The notes under the pieces were generated by a model. The model saw only the letters and a list, made by a program, of their open reading frames with translations, searched no databases and had not been told where the DNA came from. DNA of 35,382 nucleotides from the IMG/VR virus record IMGVR_UViG_3300012920_000118, positions 1-35,382 of that record; one strand, given 5' to 3'. The stretch's first letter is position 1. Every line of letters starts with the position of its first letter. The stretch comes from a virus. This document shows positions 7,523 to 18,085 of this stretch, in pieces. The position numbers were made by a program, and so were the translations under genes.

Positions 7523-9382
7523 ATGCCTTTAACATCATTAAAATTTAGACCCGGTATTAATAGAGAAATAACTTCTTATTCAAATGAAGGTGGTTTCTTT
7601 GATTGTGAAAAAGTAAGATTTTATGCAGGCTTTCCAGAAAAAATAGGTGGTTGGGTCAAGCAATCTGACAACACATATCAAGGAACAGCAAGAGCTTTAC
7701 ATAACTGGGTAGCTTTAGATAATTCTAATTTTTTAGGAGTTGGAACACACCTTAAATATTATATAGAAGAAGGTGGAGATTTTAACGATATAACACCAGT
7801 TCGTAAAACATCTACAAATAGTATAACTTTTGCAGCAGTCGATGGCTCTGCCGAACTTACAGTTACAGATAGTTCTCACGGTGCAGTAGCAAATGATTTT
7901 GTTACAATATCTGGTGCAGTCAGTTTGGGTGGTAATATAACTGCCGCCGTATTGAATACAGAACATCAAATAACTTCTATAGTTAATGGTAATTCATATA
8001 AGATTACTGTAAGTGCTACGGCTAATTCATCTGATAGTGGCAATGGTGGTTCTGGTGTTGATGGTGTATATCAAATAAATGTAGGTTTAGACACTACCGT
8101 TGGAGGTAATGGATGGGGGGCTGGAGGTTATGGTGGTGTTAACGCAGATTTATCTACATTTGGATGGGGTGAAGCTGCGGCTAGTGGTACAACTGCTCAA
8201 ATTCGTATTTGGTCACATGATAATTTTGGTGAAGATTTACTTCTAAACCCAAAAGACAGCGGTATTTTTTATTGGGACAAGTCAAATGGTCTTGGCACAC
8301 GAGCCGTAAACTTAACATCTGTGGCGGGTGCTTCTAATGTACCAACTGTTGCAAAACAAATACTTGTCTCTGATATTGATCGACACATTATTGTATTTGG
8401 AACTAACCCACTAGGGAGCACGGATCAAGATCCATTGCTAATTAGATTTGGTTCTCAAGAGTCTCTAACTGATTTTACTCCAACTGCAACAAACACGGCA
8501 GGTGATTTAAGACTTGGTAGTGGCTCTACGTTTGTACAAGCAGTAGAAACAAAACAACAGATACTTGTCTTTACGGATAAAGCTGTTTTTTCTATGAGAT
8601 TTATTGGGCCGCCATTTACATTTGGATTACAAGAACTTTCAAAGAATATCACAATCATGAGTCCAAAGTCTGCAATAGCTATTGATGATGCAGTGTTTTG
8701 GATGGGTAAAGATAGTTTTTATGTATATGGAGGACAAACTCAACAACTTCCATGTTCTGTACGAGACAAAGTATTTTTAGATTTTAACAATTCTCAAGCA
8801 GATAAAGTATTTGCTGGTGCTAACTCCAAGTGGGGAGAAATATGGTGGTTTTATCCTTCTGCTAATAGTGCAGAGATAGATAAGTATGTTATTTACAATT
8901 ATTTAGAAAAGACATGGTATTATGGATCATTATCTAGAACTGCTTGGCATGATAGAGGTATAAGAACATTTCCGATTGCAGCAGGCTCCTCTTATTTATT
9001 TGAACATGAAAATGGTAATGATGATGACGGTAGTGCAATGACTGCATCCGTAGAATCAAGTCAGATAGACATAGGAGATGGATATCAGTTTAGTTTTATA
9101 AAACAACTTATACCAGATATTACTTTTGATGGATCAACAGTTTCAACTCCAGCGGCAAGTTTTACTTTACAAGCCAGAAATGGACCAGGTAGTCCTTATG
9201 ATAATACTTCATCTGGGACTAGCACAAGATCAGCGACAACTCCAGTAGAGCAATTTACTGACACTTTAAATGTAAGATTAAGAGGTAGATCGTTTAACAT
9301 GAAGCTTGAATCAACAGGACAAGGAGTGATGTGGAAACTTGGGACACCAAGAGTAGATGTTAGACCAGATGGGAGAAGATAG
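7523..9382 (+). CDS. Tail hub / DNA-stabilisation protein, P22 gp10-like
   Basis: 619 residues. It begins MPLTSLKFRPGINREIT, then EKVRFYAGFPEKIGGWV, a common opening in podovirus proteins of the packaged-DNA stabilisation class (P22 gp10-like, part of the short tail). The centre has FTDKAVFSMRFIGPPFTFG and DDAVFWMGKDSFYVYGG, and the end has RLRGRSFNMKLES. A glycine- and serine-rich insertion of about 80 residues lies at residues 105-190. A GAGG sequence lies 10-15 bases before the ATG. The gene opens the virion block after the oxygenase array. Confidence 0.68.
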   Translation: MPLTSLKFRPGINREITSYSNEGGFFDCEKVRFYAGFPEKIGGWVKQSDNTYQGTARALHNWVALDNSNFLGVGTHLKYYIEEGGDFNDITPVRKTSTNSITFAAVDGSAELTVTDSSHGAVANDFVTISGAVSLGGNITAAVLNTEHQITSIVNGNSYKITVSATANSSDSGNGGSGVDGVYQINVGLDTTVGGNGWGAGGYGGVNADLSTFGWGEAAASGTTAQIRIWSHDNFGEDLLLNPKDSGIFYWDKSNGLGTRAVNLTSVAGASNVPTVAKQILVSDIDRHIIVFGTNPLGSTDQDPLLIRFGSQESLTDFTPTATNTAGDLRLGSGSTFVQAVETKQQILVFTDKAVFSMRFIGPPFTFGLQELSKNITIMSPKSAIAIDDAVFWMGKDSFYVYGGQTQQLPCSVRDKVFLDFNNSQADKVFAGANSKWGEIWWFYPSANSAEIDKYVIYNYLEKTWYYGSLSRTAWHDRGIRTFPIAAGSSYLFEHENGNDDDGSAMTASVESSQIDIGDGYQFSFIKQLIPDITFDGSTVSTPAASFTLQARNGPGSPYDNTSSGTSTRSATTPVEQFTDTLNVRLRGRSFNMKLESTGQGVMWKLGTPRVDVRPDGRR

Positions 9383-9681
9383 TGTCCTCACGAAACACAG
9401 CTCCACCAAGATTACCTCTTCCAATAGGTGGTGTCACCGAAATGTACATGACAGATCTAATAAACGCTTTAGATTTTTTTATTACACAAACAACCAATCC
9501 TGGTGAAGGAAGAAACACAAAATTAGTTTTTACAGATATGCCAACAAGTGACACAGGATTAGAACCTGGAACCTTGTATAGAATAGGAAATGATGTTAAG
9601 ATATCTTTATTGAACATAGCTGGTGTTGATGGTAACTCAGCAACGACTTCTTTAGGGACTGTAACTGTATCGGTATCGTAA
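9382..9681 (+). CDS. Small conserved virion-region protein
   Basis: 99 residues from a GTG that overlaps the upstream TAG by one base; no ATG gives a comparable frame, and the reading frame fills the gap exactly between its neighbours. Sequence begins MSSRNTAPPRLPLPIGGV and contains TDLINALDFFITQ, with a beta-rich C-terminus (TSLGTVTVSVS). No family function is recognised. Its position between the tail protein and internal virion proteins suggests a minor structural role. Confidence 0.6.
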   Translation: MSSRNTAPPRLPLPIGGVTEMYMTDLINALDFFITQTTNPGEGRNTKLVFTDMPTSDTGLEPGTLYRIGNDVKISLLNIAGVDGNSATTSLGTVTVSVS

Positions 9682-10452
9682 ATGGGAATATTTAAAAGTT
9701 TTACAAAAATTTTAAAAAAAGCAGCACCAATTATAGGTGGCACAATAGGTTTTGCTATAGCACCAGGGTTTTTGGGTCCAGCTCTTGGGACAGGAATTGG
9801 TAGTCTTTTAGGAGGAGCTGACGCAGAGGATGCTTTAAAAGCCGCGGCTCTTGGTGGCATAGCTGGATACGCGGGTAGTAAATTTATGGCTCCCACTGCC
9901 GAAGCAGTAAAAGCCACAACACCCGCATCTTTTGGTTTTGAAGCTGCGTCAAAAGTACCAGTTACTGCTGTATCAACAACACCATTAGCTTCTGAAGGTA
10001 TTATGTCTTCAGTATTGGACTTTGCTAAGTCACCAGTGGGTATCGCTAGTATTGTGGGTGCTGGAGGTTTAGCGGCTCTTGGTGGAGAGGAAGAAGAGAC
10101 AGCTAAAAAAGAAGAAAGACCTTTTCCAAGAGGTACATCAAGATTAGGCATGGGAATGGTAGATGGAAAGTCTTACAATTTAAATAATAAAGAAGAAAGA
10201 GACGAGTATTTTAGAAGAGTTAGAGCAAAACAAGGTTTTGAAGATGATGTAGGTATAGATCCAGTATACTCTGCTAGTGGTGGTGAGGTAACTGGACCAG
10301 GGACTGGTACAAGTGATTCTGTACCAGCAAGACTATCAGATGGTGAGTTTGTATTGACTGCTAAAGCTGTCAGAGGAGCTGGTGGTGGAGATAGGGACTT
10401 GGGTGCAGCAAGAATGTATGATATGATGTCAGAGTTAGAGAGGGTCGCATAA
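9682..10452 (+). CDS. Minor/internal virion protein with glycine-rich hydrophobic N-terminus
   Basis: 256 residues. The N-terminal ~75 residues are a hydrophobic, alanine- and glycine-rich segment (KAAPIIGGTIGFAIAPGFLG) that could insert in a membrane. A second hydrophobic patch lies at about residues 110-135. The C-terminus has GGEVTGPGTGTSDSVPARLS then DGEFVLTAKAVRGAGGG, a motif recurring in marine podovirus virion proteins. These features fit a protein ejected with DNA or lining the tail, but direct evidence is lacking. It ends in TAATG overlap with the next gene. Confidence 0.55.
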   Translation: MGIFKSFTKILKKAAPIIGGTIGFAIAPGFLGPALGTGIGSLLGGADAEDALKAAALGGIAGYAGSKFMAPTAEAVKATTPASFGFEAASKVPVTAVSTTPLASEGIMSSVLDFAKSPVGIASIVGAGGLAALGGEEEETAKKEERPFPRGTSRLGMGMVDGKSYNLNNKEERDEYFRRVRAKQGFEDDVGIDPVYSASGGEVTGPGTGTSDSVPARLSDGEFVLTAKAVRGAGGGDRDLGAARMYDMMSELERVA

Positions 10453-11453
10453 TGGCAGATCAAAATATTACACAAGAACAAACCGTTAGACTTGCTCCGT
10501 TTCAAGAAGAATTTTTAGCTGATATATTTGCAAGTGCTAAAAACTTAACTGGTGATGGCACACAAATGCCTTTTGCTGAACAGCAGTTGGCAGGCTTATC
10601 ACAAGGTCAACAAGCAGCTATAGCAAACGCACTAAGTGGAGTAGGTGGTTTTCAACCTTTTCTTGATAAAGGTGCAGAGGCAATTGGTTCTGGAATTGGT
10701 GCAGTTGGCACTGGTCTTGGAACAATAGGAAGTGCTATAGGTCAAGCGGCAGGTGCTGGCTTTGATCCAACATCTTATCAACAATTCATGAATCCTTTTC
10801 AAGAAGATGTAATTGCAGCCACACAAGCTGATATAGCAAGACAAGGACAAATGCAAAGAAATCAAATAGGTGCTCAAGCTGTTGGTGGTGGAGCATTTGG
10901 TGGATCAAGACAAGCAGTAGCAGAGCAAGAACTCGCTAGAAATGTCATGGATCAACAAGCAAGAACTGGAGCACAGTTAAGATCACAAGGATTTCAACAA
11001 GCACAAAATTTAGCACAACAACAAGCTAATCAAGCGTTAAGACAAGCACAACTTACTGGTCAATTAGGACAAGCAACTGGTGCTCTCGGATCACAGATTG
11101 GACAAATGGGTGTGCAAACTGCTGGACTAGGACAACTTGGTCAACAGTTAGGAGTGCAGGATATCAATACACTATTAGGTATTGGTGGTCTTCAACAACA
11201 ACAAGGACAGAAAGAACTTGACGTTGAAAGAGCTAACGAACTTGCAAGACAATCGTTACCTTATCAACAAGTTGGATTTATGTCTGATATATTTAGAGGT
11301 GTACCAGCATTACAACAAACAACTTCAACAACAACTAGACCTGGTCCAAGTACAGGATCACAGTTACTTGGTTTAGGAATCGCGGGTCTTGGAGCGGTAG
11401 GACAAGCTGGTGGCTTTAGTAATTTCTTTGGGCCTCAACCGAGGATAGCATAA
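10452..11453 (+). CDS. Internal virion / DNA ejection-like protein, Q/A/G-rich
   Basis: 333 residues, extremely rich in Q, A and G. Seen are LAPFQEEFLADIFASAK at the start, NPFQEDVIAATQADIARQGQ near residue 114, GAFGGSRQAVAEQELARNV near 148, and long QA-rich helical stretches. The NPFQ..VI..T...I.R..........GAFGGSR pattern is widespread in marine podovirus internal virion proteins. Likely role: helical ejection protein. It is coupled to its neighbours by one-base or ATGA overlaps. Confidence 0.58.
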   Translation: MADQNITQEQTVRLAPFQEEFLADIFASAKNLTGDGTQMPFAEQQLAGLSQGQQAAIANALSGVGGFQPFLDKGAEAIGSGIGAVGTGLGTIGSAIGQAAGAGFDPTSYQQFMNPFQEDVIAATQADIARQGQMQRNQIGAQAVGGGAFGGSRQAVAEQELARNVMDQQARTGAQLRSQGFQQAQNLAQQQANQALRQAQLTGQLGQATGALGSQIGQMGVQTAGLGQLGQQLGVQDINTLLGIGGLQQQQGQKELDVERANELARQSLPYQQVGFMSDIFRGVPALQQTTSTTTRPGPSTGSQLLGLGIAGLGAVGQAGGFSNFFGPQPRIA

Positions 11454-13228
11454 TGAGCATATACGATAGACCAATGTTTCGTAAAAAAGGCGGAGCTTCT
11501 GGCATCATGGCTAGTGGGCCAGAGCTAATTAAAAGATCTAATGGTGGTGGCTTTAATATTGTTTCAGGTGCAAATGCCAATCCTGTTTTAACTGGAGACA
11601 ATCAGATAATACAAATACCACAAGGAGGAGGTACAATAAAAGTTCCTTTCTATGGACAAACACGACCTCAAAATAAATTTAACACAGAAATAGAAACTCC
11701 TGATTTTGAATTTGGTAGAGTTCCTACAGTTACTCCTGCAAGTTTTGGTGCTATACCTGGAACTAATCCTGCTACAACTATTGGTTCAGATGAGGAAGGA
11801 AATAAGACTGGAACTTTTGGTAAAAAAATTAATGAAAGCTCTAAAAAAATATTAGATAAAAAAGGTACAAAAAAGGATGAAGACGTTGTTGATAAAAAAA
11901 CTGGTGAGGTGTTTACTACGGGAGAGGACGATCCTAATTTAGTTACAGGAGGAGAAACTACTGGAGGGACAACAGCAAAATCGTTTGACTTTAATGACGT
12001 AAATCAAAGAATACAAGAACAGACCAAAGAGCTTCAAGATATATACAATAACTATGCTACAGATTTAGAGGATGTTAACTCTGCTACTTATTTGGGTAAA
12101 ACTTTTGAACAACATCAACAAGATTATTTTGATGCCTTAAATAAAAAACCAGAAGAAGTTACTTTTGCAGATGTAAAAGATGCAGCTTTTGATATGCTTG
12201 GATACGACAAAGATAAGTTAGATGAAAATTTATCAAAAGATCAACAAGGTTCTATTTGGCTTAACATGATGAGAGCGGGTCTTGCTATGGCGGCAGGAGA
12301 AAGTTCAAACACACTTACTAATGTAGCAAAAGGTTTTAGTGTTGGTCTTGAAGGCTATGGAAGAGACATGAAGAATCTTAGAGATGATTACAGAGAAGAT
12401 GTAGAAAAATATCAAAACACAATGTATAGATTGTTAAAAGATGAAAAGGCAGAAAGAGTGGCAATGAACGCATTAGATGTTCAAAGAAAAGCTGCACAGT
12501 TTAATATAGTTCAACAAACTCGTGGCGAAGCAAGAGAAGATTTGTTAAATAAATTAAACACAGAAGTTGCATTGAGAAAAATAAAATTAAATACCATGAG
12601 CACTCTTGCACAATTTGATCTTGAAAAATTTAAACTAGATAAATCTTCAGATGAATTTCAAAAAACACTAGAGATGTCAAAAGCAAAGATAGCTGCTATG
12701 TTACCAGATGAAATACAAGGAGCAATAGCTAGTGGTCTTGTTCAATTAAAAAATCCTGATGACCCAGCTACAGCAGATAACTTAGAGTTAACTAAGAAAG
12801 GTATTGATAGTGCGTTTGATTTAATTAAAGCATTAAAAGATGGCAGTAAAAAATATCCAAGTGAGGCTATGCAAAAAATAAGTATTTCTGGTGGAACTGG
12901 AGGATACGGTATTTCAGCCATTGAAGGCACAGAGTTGACAGATCAAATGAAAAGTGAACTTGGTGCAACCATTCAGAATTTACAGAAGTCAACCAGTCCA
13001 TATCAAAAAGCATTAGATCCTACCACTTCAAACCCAAGTGCAGCATTAAGTGCTTTGATCACTGAATACAGACCTTTATACAATAAATATAAAGGAAAGA
13101 TACAACTTAACTATTTAGATTTACCAGAACAAATAAAGACTGCAATAGAAGAAGCTGACCCAGATACAATGAAAGTATTGCAGAGAAACAAGTCTTTGTT
13201 TACTAACTTCGGTGTAGATTTCGGTTAA
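11453..13228 (+). CDS. Internal virion protein, mostly helical
   Basis: 591 residues. N-terminal ~170 residues are low-complexity (G, T, K, E); residues ~180-420 are predicted helical and highly charged, with SIWLNMMRAGLAMAAGESSN near residue 270 and AKGFSVGLEGYGRDM just after. The C-terminal ~120 residues look globular. No catalytic motif seen. The arrangement of three successive internal-type proteins followed by a giant one resembles the T7 gp14-gp15-gp16 ejection set in order, not in recognisable sequence. Confidence 0.55.
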   Translation: MSIYDRPMFRKKGGASGIMASGPELIKRSNGGGFNIVSGANANPVLTGDNQIIQIPQGGGTIKVPFYGQTRPQNKFNTEIETPDFEFGRVPTVTPASFGAIPGTNPATTIGSDEEGNKTGTFGKKINESSKKILDKKGTKKDEDVVDKKTGEVFTTGEDDPNLVTGGETTGGTTAKSFDFNDVNQRIQEQTKELQDIYNNYATDLEDVNSATYLGKTFEQHQQDYFDALNKKPEEVTFADVKDAAFDMLGYDKDKLDENLSKDQQGSIWLNMMRAGLAMAAGESSNTLTNVAKGFSVGLEGYGRDMKNLRDDYREDVEKYQNTMYRLLKDEKAERVAMNALDVQRKAAQFNIVQQTRGEAREDLLNKLNTEVALRKIKLNTMSTLAQFDLEKFKLDKSSDEFQKTLEMSKAKIAAMLPDEIQGAIASGLVQLKNPDDPATADNLELTKKGIDSAFDLIKALKDGSKKYPSEAMQKISISGGTGGYGISAIEGTELTDQMKSELGATIQNLQKSTSPYQKALDPTTSNPSAALSALITEYRPLYNKYKGKIQLNYLDLPEQIKTAIEEADPDTMKVLQRNKSLFTNFGVDFG

Positions 13229-13232
13229 TTAA

Positions 13233-16200
13233 ATGTTTACTTATAATGTTGATGGAAAAAACTACACTTACTCAAAAGAGATAGGTCAAGAAGAAGCTGA
13301 AAGAAGAGTAAGGCAGTTTGAAGAAAAAATAGCAAAAGCTCAAAAAGGTGATCCTCAAGAGTACGAAGGATTTTTTACTGAAGCTGGTGAAGGTGTGCTT
13401 TCTGGTTTATCAAAAATACCAGAAGGTATTATATCAGTTGGGACTTTAGCATCTGACGCAATTACTGGAGGCAATGCCACTGGTCTTGTTGAACAATGGT
13501 TTGATGGACTTAGAGAAGATCTTGGTATAGATCCTACGGGTGCAGCAGGTAAAGTTACAGAAGCATTGGTGCAGTTTGGTATACCTGGTGTTGCCGCCGC
13601 TTCTGCCGTGTCAAAGGTGGGACGAGTAGCAAGAATCATGAGAGGTCAGCCAAGAATGGCTGTGAAAAACCGTAAGATAGAGTCTTATCAATTAGGAACT
13701 AAATTAGGTGCTGTTAGAAAAGGACGAGATCCTTTTACTATGTTTGAGAAAAAACCTACTGTGTTTGGATTACCTGGTAAAGTCAGAACCAAAGCACAAA
13801 AAGTAGGTCGATACGCTACCATGTTAGGTGCGGCTGGTTTAGCAGATGCCATAGTTTCTACAGATGATACTCAAACATTAGGAGATTTTTTTGACGCTGG
13901 CCCAACAAATACAGTTGATGCAGTTGGCAAGGATGGTCAAGAAAGAGCTTTTGCAAAAATAGCAAATAAACTTAAAGTTGGTCTTGAGGGTGGAATAGCA
14001 ACAGGTGTCATTCCTCCAGCATTAGGTGCTTCTTTTACAGTTCTAAATAAAACTCTCGGTGCAAGACCAGTGGAAGGAATAAGAGCTTTAAATGAAAAAG
14101 TCGGTAACATAGCGGGTAAAATTCTTCCAGAAAATACAACAGTTTTAGATATAGCTAGTGGTATGACAGTTCCTTTAGCTAGAGGCATGATAGACACTGC
14201 TAAAAGATCTATTGCTAAAAGAGAGGAGTTACTTACCAAAGATCCTCAACAACTATCAACCTTGTCTGGTTTTATCGCTAAAATGGAATCTTTGTTAAGA
14301 TACAGAGGTTTTTTAGATCCAGTTGTTGCAAGAGCTAGATCTTTAATTAATCCAGAAGTAGAAGGCAACATTAAAATTGCCAAACAAAAAATGCAAGAGA
14401 TCGATAAAAAAATTACTGAAACTTTAAAGAATCCTCGTTTTACTGGATTACCAGATCACAGTAAAAGAAAGTATGTAGATAATTTTATGGATGTCTTAGA
14501 GGGAGCAAGAAAAAATCAAAATTTACGAGGCTTGTCACGCAATCAACAACAAATAGCAAGACAAAAAGCAAACAAGATTATAGATTTACCAGATGAATTA
14601 TACACCTTATATGTAGATGCGGCTAACATGATTAAGAAGTTATCTGATCAGTTTGTAGCAAGTAAAGTTATTCAAGATCTACCAGATGATGCAGTTATTC
14701 AAGGTAACCTCACTAGATATCAATTTGAAGCTCAAGTTGAAAAAATGATGAGAGAGGGAGGATATTTAAGAAGATTATATAGAATATATAATGACAAGAA
14801 TTATAAGATACAACCTCAAGCAAAAGAAGCAATCATACAGAAAATTATTGCAAGAGAAGGCACAGATTTAGGACACATAAGAGGTATCTTATCTGAAACA
14901 CCTATGAGAATAAGTGATCAACAAATGGATGATATAATCAATGGAGGAGCTACTCTTACAAGACAACAAGCAGAGGCGTACATAAATAGAGTGGTATCAA
15001 ACGCAAAAGCAAAAGGTGGAAACAGAGGCATTGGTCTTAATAGATTGTTTCAAACAAGATTAGACACAAGTTTAATTAATAAAAGAAAAGTAGATAGTCA
15101 AGTTTTAAGAGAGATACTTGGTGAGGTTAGAGATCCAAGAGAGGCTTTTATATCTACTGTATCTGAGTTATCTAACTTTGTTGCTACAGATAGATTCTTA
15201 TCGTTGTTCAAACAATCTGCTGATGCAAACATAGCTTCAGTTGCCGCGAGAAATGCAGCACGAGCCACGGAAGTTGGAGCGACCCCTGAAAAACAGCTCT
15301 TCTTTAAAATGGATGATGAAATCATAAAATACATAAAAGAAAGAGCAACTACCTATGATGTTGATCCAAACCAAATTAGTAGAATAGGTCAACTAGATCA
15401 ACAACTTTTAGGTAAAGCTTTAGATGATTGGTTAGAAGATAATCCTAATCATGTTATCTTAGGACGTTCTGGAGAGACAACTGTAGCAAGAGATGCTTAT
15501 TCTCCTGGTGCTAACCAAACAAGTAGTATTTATGGAACTATGTTTGGCTACGCAATACCTAGAGTTATGTTTAACAATTTAAGTAATCATATTTGGACAG
15601 ATGCAGACACCATGCCTACATTACTTAGAAAAACTTATGGTATGATGCAAACACTAAAAGGTGCTACACAATATGCAAAGACAATTCTATCTCCTTTGAC
15701 ACAAGTAAGAAACGTAACATCCGCTTCTGGATTTGCAATAGCTCAAGGTAATTATGGCAAGGGAGCTAGTTTAGGATCTTCGTTTAACATAGTTTTAAGA
15801 GATGCAATCGACAAAGAACTCAAGACAAAAAACATGACTTTTTTAGATTTACAAAGAGATAATCAAACTCTTGACTTTCTTGTAGAAATGCAAAAAAGAG
15901 GTGTTATTGGTAGTTCAGCACAATTAAGAGAGATACAAGAAAATTTAAGAAAAGGGTTAGGCTATGAAGGCACTGGTGGTTTTGTCCAGGGTTTAAAAGA
16001 ATTTGATCCTAGAGGAAAACAACTTACACAAGGGCAGAGAGCAGAAAAACAATTAGGTAAATCAGATCCTACTTTTGATGCAGAAAAAAGAAGTAAGCTC
16101 GGACAGTTTTTTAGAGGGCCTCTTGGTTTTGCAGAAGATTTATATAGAGGTGGTGATGATGTTTGGAAGATATACAACTACTTGTTTGAGCTTCAAAAGT

Positions 16201-18041
16201 TTAGAAATGCTAGAAGAAAGATGCAGAATGCTGCAATAGGAAAAGCAAAAAATCGACTTCAGTTTCAAGGGCAAAGAATTTCTTTTGATGATCTAAATAA
16301 AGAACAACAAAATAGTTTAATTGCAGGTGCAGTAAGAGATGCAGACAGAGAGTTTGCTCGTTACATAGGAGCTAAACCAGATGCAGTTGGTGATGAACTT
16401 GATGAAGCATTTAAACAGTTTACAGCAGATAATATTCGTAACTTAGTTCCAAACTACGAACTTGTACCAGACATTATAAAAGGATTAAGAGGATTACCTC
16501 TTGGTAACTTTATTGCTTTTCCTGCAGAGATTTTAAGAACTGGATTTAACACATTAGATGTTGCTATGAAAGAATTAGCAAGTGATAGTGCAGCCATAAG
16601 AGAGATAGGAGCAAGGAGATTAACTAATTCTTTGTTCACATTCAGTGCGTTGGGAGATGGACTACAAAGATTTGGTCAAATGATGACTGGAACTTCAGAC
16701 GAGGAAGTCGATGCAATCAATAGATTATCTGCTCCTTGGCAAAGAAACTCTGTGTTGATACCAGTAGGTAAAGATGAAAAAGGTAATCCAGAAGTTATAG
16801 ATTTTAGCTACACGAACCCTTGGGACATGTTGTCTAAACCCTTCCACACAGTTTTTAGATCATTAAGAGAGGGATCAAGATTACAAAAATCTGACTTTGC
16901 CAATATTAGAGGAGCGGCATTTGATTCTCTAGCTGAATTTTTTAGTCCTTTCTTTGAAGTATCTATGATTTATGATGCGGCCCTTGATGTGCTACCAAAA
17001 GAGAGTGCATTAGGACTTGGAGTTGGAAGAGGAGGACGAACTCGTTCTGGTGCTAAAGTTTATAAAGAAGGTGATGGTTTAGGGTTGTCCATAGAAAAAA
17101 GTATAATACATCTTCTTGATACTCTTAAACCAAACATTATTCCGATCAGAGTTCCAACTGGTGCAGATCTTGGTATTACTAGAGGACAACCAGTTAAGTC
17201 TCCAGAACTTGGCAGAACTGCAAGAGGTCTTTTATTTCCAGAGGGTGGAGAGTTTTTGGGATTTAATGTAAAAGCAGAGGAGCCTACTACTGGAAGAGAG
17301 TATACAAGATATGGTGAATTATTTAGAGCTTTTACTGGATTACAATCTCAAGTTATAGATAGAGATAAGATTGCAGAGTTTAAAGCTCAAGAGTTTAAAT
17401 CACTTAGATCAGAGGCAGCCACATTATTTACTGATGCTTTACGATTAGAAGACCCATCAAAAGAACAGATGTTAGAAGCATATCTAAGAGCAGATGACGC
17501 TAGGCTCAAGGCATTTAGAGAAATGAAATTAAATTATGATAGTTTAAAACGATTAGGTTTTACTAATAATAAAATAGCTAGAATATTAAGAGAGAAAGCT
17601 GGCATAGGAAAAAAAGAAATATTTTCTTTGAGAGCAGATAAATACATACCGTATTTGCCAAGTAAAGAAAGACTGGGTGCAGCTATTAGAAAAGGAATTA
17701 AAGTGCCTTATTCTACTATCATGAGATTATACAGAAAAAGATTTGGAATGAGATTGACTCCAGAACCTAAAGAAAAGGTCTCACCACCAACTGTAAATGA
17801 TTTTTTAAGTTTAACAAACACTAAAGGAAATCCTAACTTTAAAGTTAATCCGTTAAACGAAAATCAAAAAATACCAGAACAGACAACGCAAAGAATTACG
17901 GAAGAGCCGAACATAAATGTAGCAACAGTTACAAGTCAACTTCTTAATCCTGCACCAGAGAACAGACAAATAGCAGAGTTTTTAGGTGGTAATCCAGAAC
18001 AGATACTAAAGAATATGGAGATTGCAAGGAGAACAGGATAA
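13233..18041 (+). CDS. Giant internal virion / ejection protein (T7 gp16-like in position and size)
   Basis: 1602 residues, the largest gene in the window. It starts MFTYNVDGKNYTYSKEIGQE. It has hydrophobic stretches near residues 65-130 (GIISVGTLASDAITGG, FGIPGVAAASAVSK) and ~190 (ATMLGAAGLADAIV), then over a thousand residues of largely helical, basic/acidic sequence with many short repeats of Q/E/K/R. I looked for a lytic transglycosylase motif and did not see a convincing one. Podoviruses commonly carry one such giant protein that forms the transperiplasmic DNA conduit; that role is inferred from size, position and composition. Four bases separate it from the preceding gene. Confidence 0.58.
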   Translation: MFTYNVDGKNYTYSKEIGQEEAERRVRQFEEKIAKAQKGDPQEYEGFFTEAGEGVLSGLSKIPEGIISVGTLASDAITGGNATGLVEQWFDGLREDLGIDPTGAAGKVTEALVQFGIPGVAAASAVSKVGRVARIMRGQPRMAVKNRKIESYQLGTKLGAVRKGRDPFTMFEKKPTVFGLPGKVRTKAQKVGRYATMLGAAGLADAIVSTDDTQTLGDFFDAGPTNTVDAVGKDGQERAFAKIANKLKVGLEGGIATGVIPPALGASFTVLNKTLGARPVEGIRALNEKVGNIAGKILPENTTVLDIASGMTVPLARGMIDTAKRSIAKREELLTKDPQQLSTLSGFIAKMESLLRYRGFLDPVVARARSLINPEVEGNIKIAKQKMQEIDKKITETLKNPRFTGLPDHSKRKYVDNFMDVLEGARKNQNLRGLSRNQQQIARQKANKIIDLPDELYTLYVDAANMIKKLSDQFVASKVIQDLPDDAVIQGNLTRYQFEAQVEKMMREGGYLRRLYRIYNDKNYKIQPQAKEAIIQKIIAREGTDLGHIRGILSETPMRISDQQMDDIINGGATLTRQQAEAYINRVVSNAKAKGGNRGIGLNRLFQTRLDTSLINKRKVDSQVLREILGEVRDPREAFISTVSELSNFVATDRFLSLFKQSADANIASVAARNAARATEVGATPEKQLFFKMDDEIIKYIKERATTYDVDPNQISRIGQLDQQLLGKALDDWLEDNPNHVILGRSGETTVARDAYSPGANQTSSIYGTMFGYAIPRVMFNNLSNHIWTDADTMPTLLRKTYGMMQTLKGATQYAKTILSPLTQVRNVTSASGFAIAQGNYGKGASLGSSFNIVLRDAIDKELKTKNMTFLDLQRDNQTLDFLVEMQKRGVIGSSAQLREIQENLRKGLGYEGTGGFVQGLKEFDPRGKQLTQGQRAEKQLGKSDPTFDAEKRSKLGQFFRGPLGFAEDLYRGGDDVWKIYNYLFELQKFRNARRKMQNAAIGKAKNRLQFQGQRISFDDLNKEQQNSLIAGAVRDADREFARYIGAKPDAVGDELDEAFKQFTADNIRNLVPNYELVPDIIKGLRGLPLGNFIAFPAEILRTGFNTLDVAMKELASDSAAIREIGARRLTNSLFTFSALGDGLQRFGQMMTGTSDEEVDAINRLSAPWQRNSVLIPVGKDEKGNPEVIDFSYTNPWDMLSKPFHTVFRSLREGSRLQKSDFANIRGAAFDSLAEFFSPFFEVSMIYDAALDVLPKESALGLGVGRGGRTRSGAKVYKEGDGLGLSIEKSIIHLLDTLKPNIIPIRVPTGADLGITRGQPVKSPELGRTARGLLFPEGGEFLGFNVKAEEPTTGREYTRYGELFRAFTGLQSQVIDRDKIAEFKAQEFKSLRSEAATLFTDALRLEDPSKEQMLEAYLRADDARLKAFREMKLNYDSLKRLGFTNNKIARILREKAGIGKKEIFSLRADKYIPYLPSKERLGAAIRKGIKVPYSTIMRLYRKRFGMRLTPEPKEKVSPPTVNDFLSLTNTKGNPNFKVNPLNENQKIPEQTTQRITEEPNINVATVTSQLLNPAPENRQIAEFLGGNPEQILKNMEIARRTG

Positions 18042-18085
18042 ACACCCAGATTATAAAAGGTTGTTGTACCAATAGTTACCTTGAC

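Noticed and set aside
9360-10151. 263-codon open frame on the - strand opposite the minor virion protein gene
   Set aside because: Antisense to a well-packed series of + strand genes; the proline/alanine-rich translation mirrors alanine/glycine codons and shows no family features.
13233-18041. Lytic transglycosylase domain in the giant virion protein
   Set aside because: I looked for the catalytic glutamate with ES and GLMQ-type motifs and did not find a convincing set.
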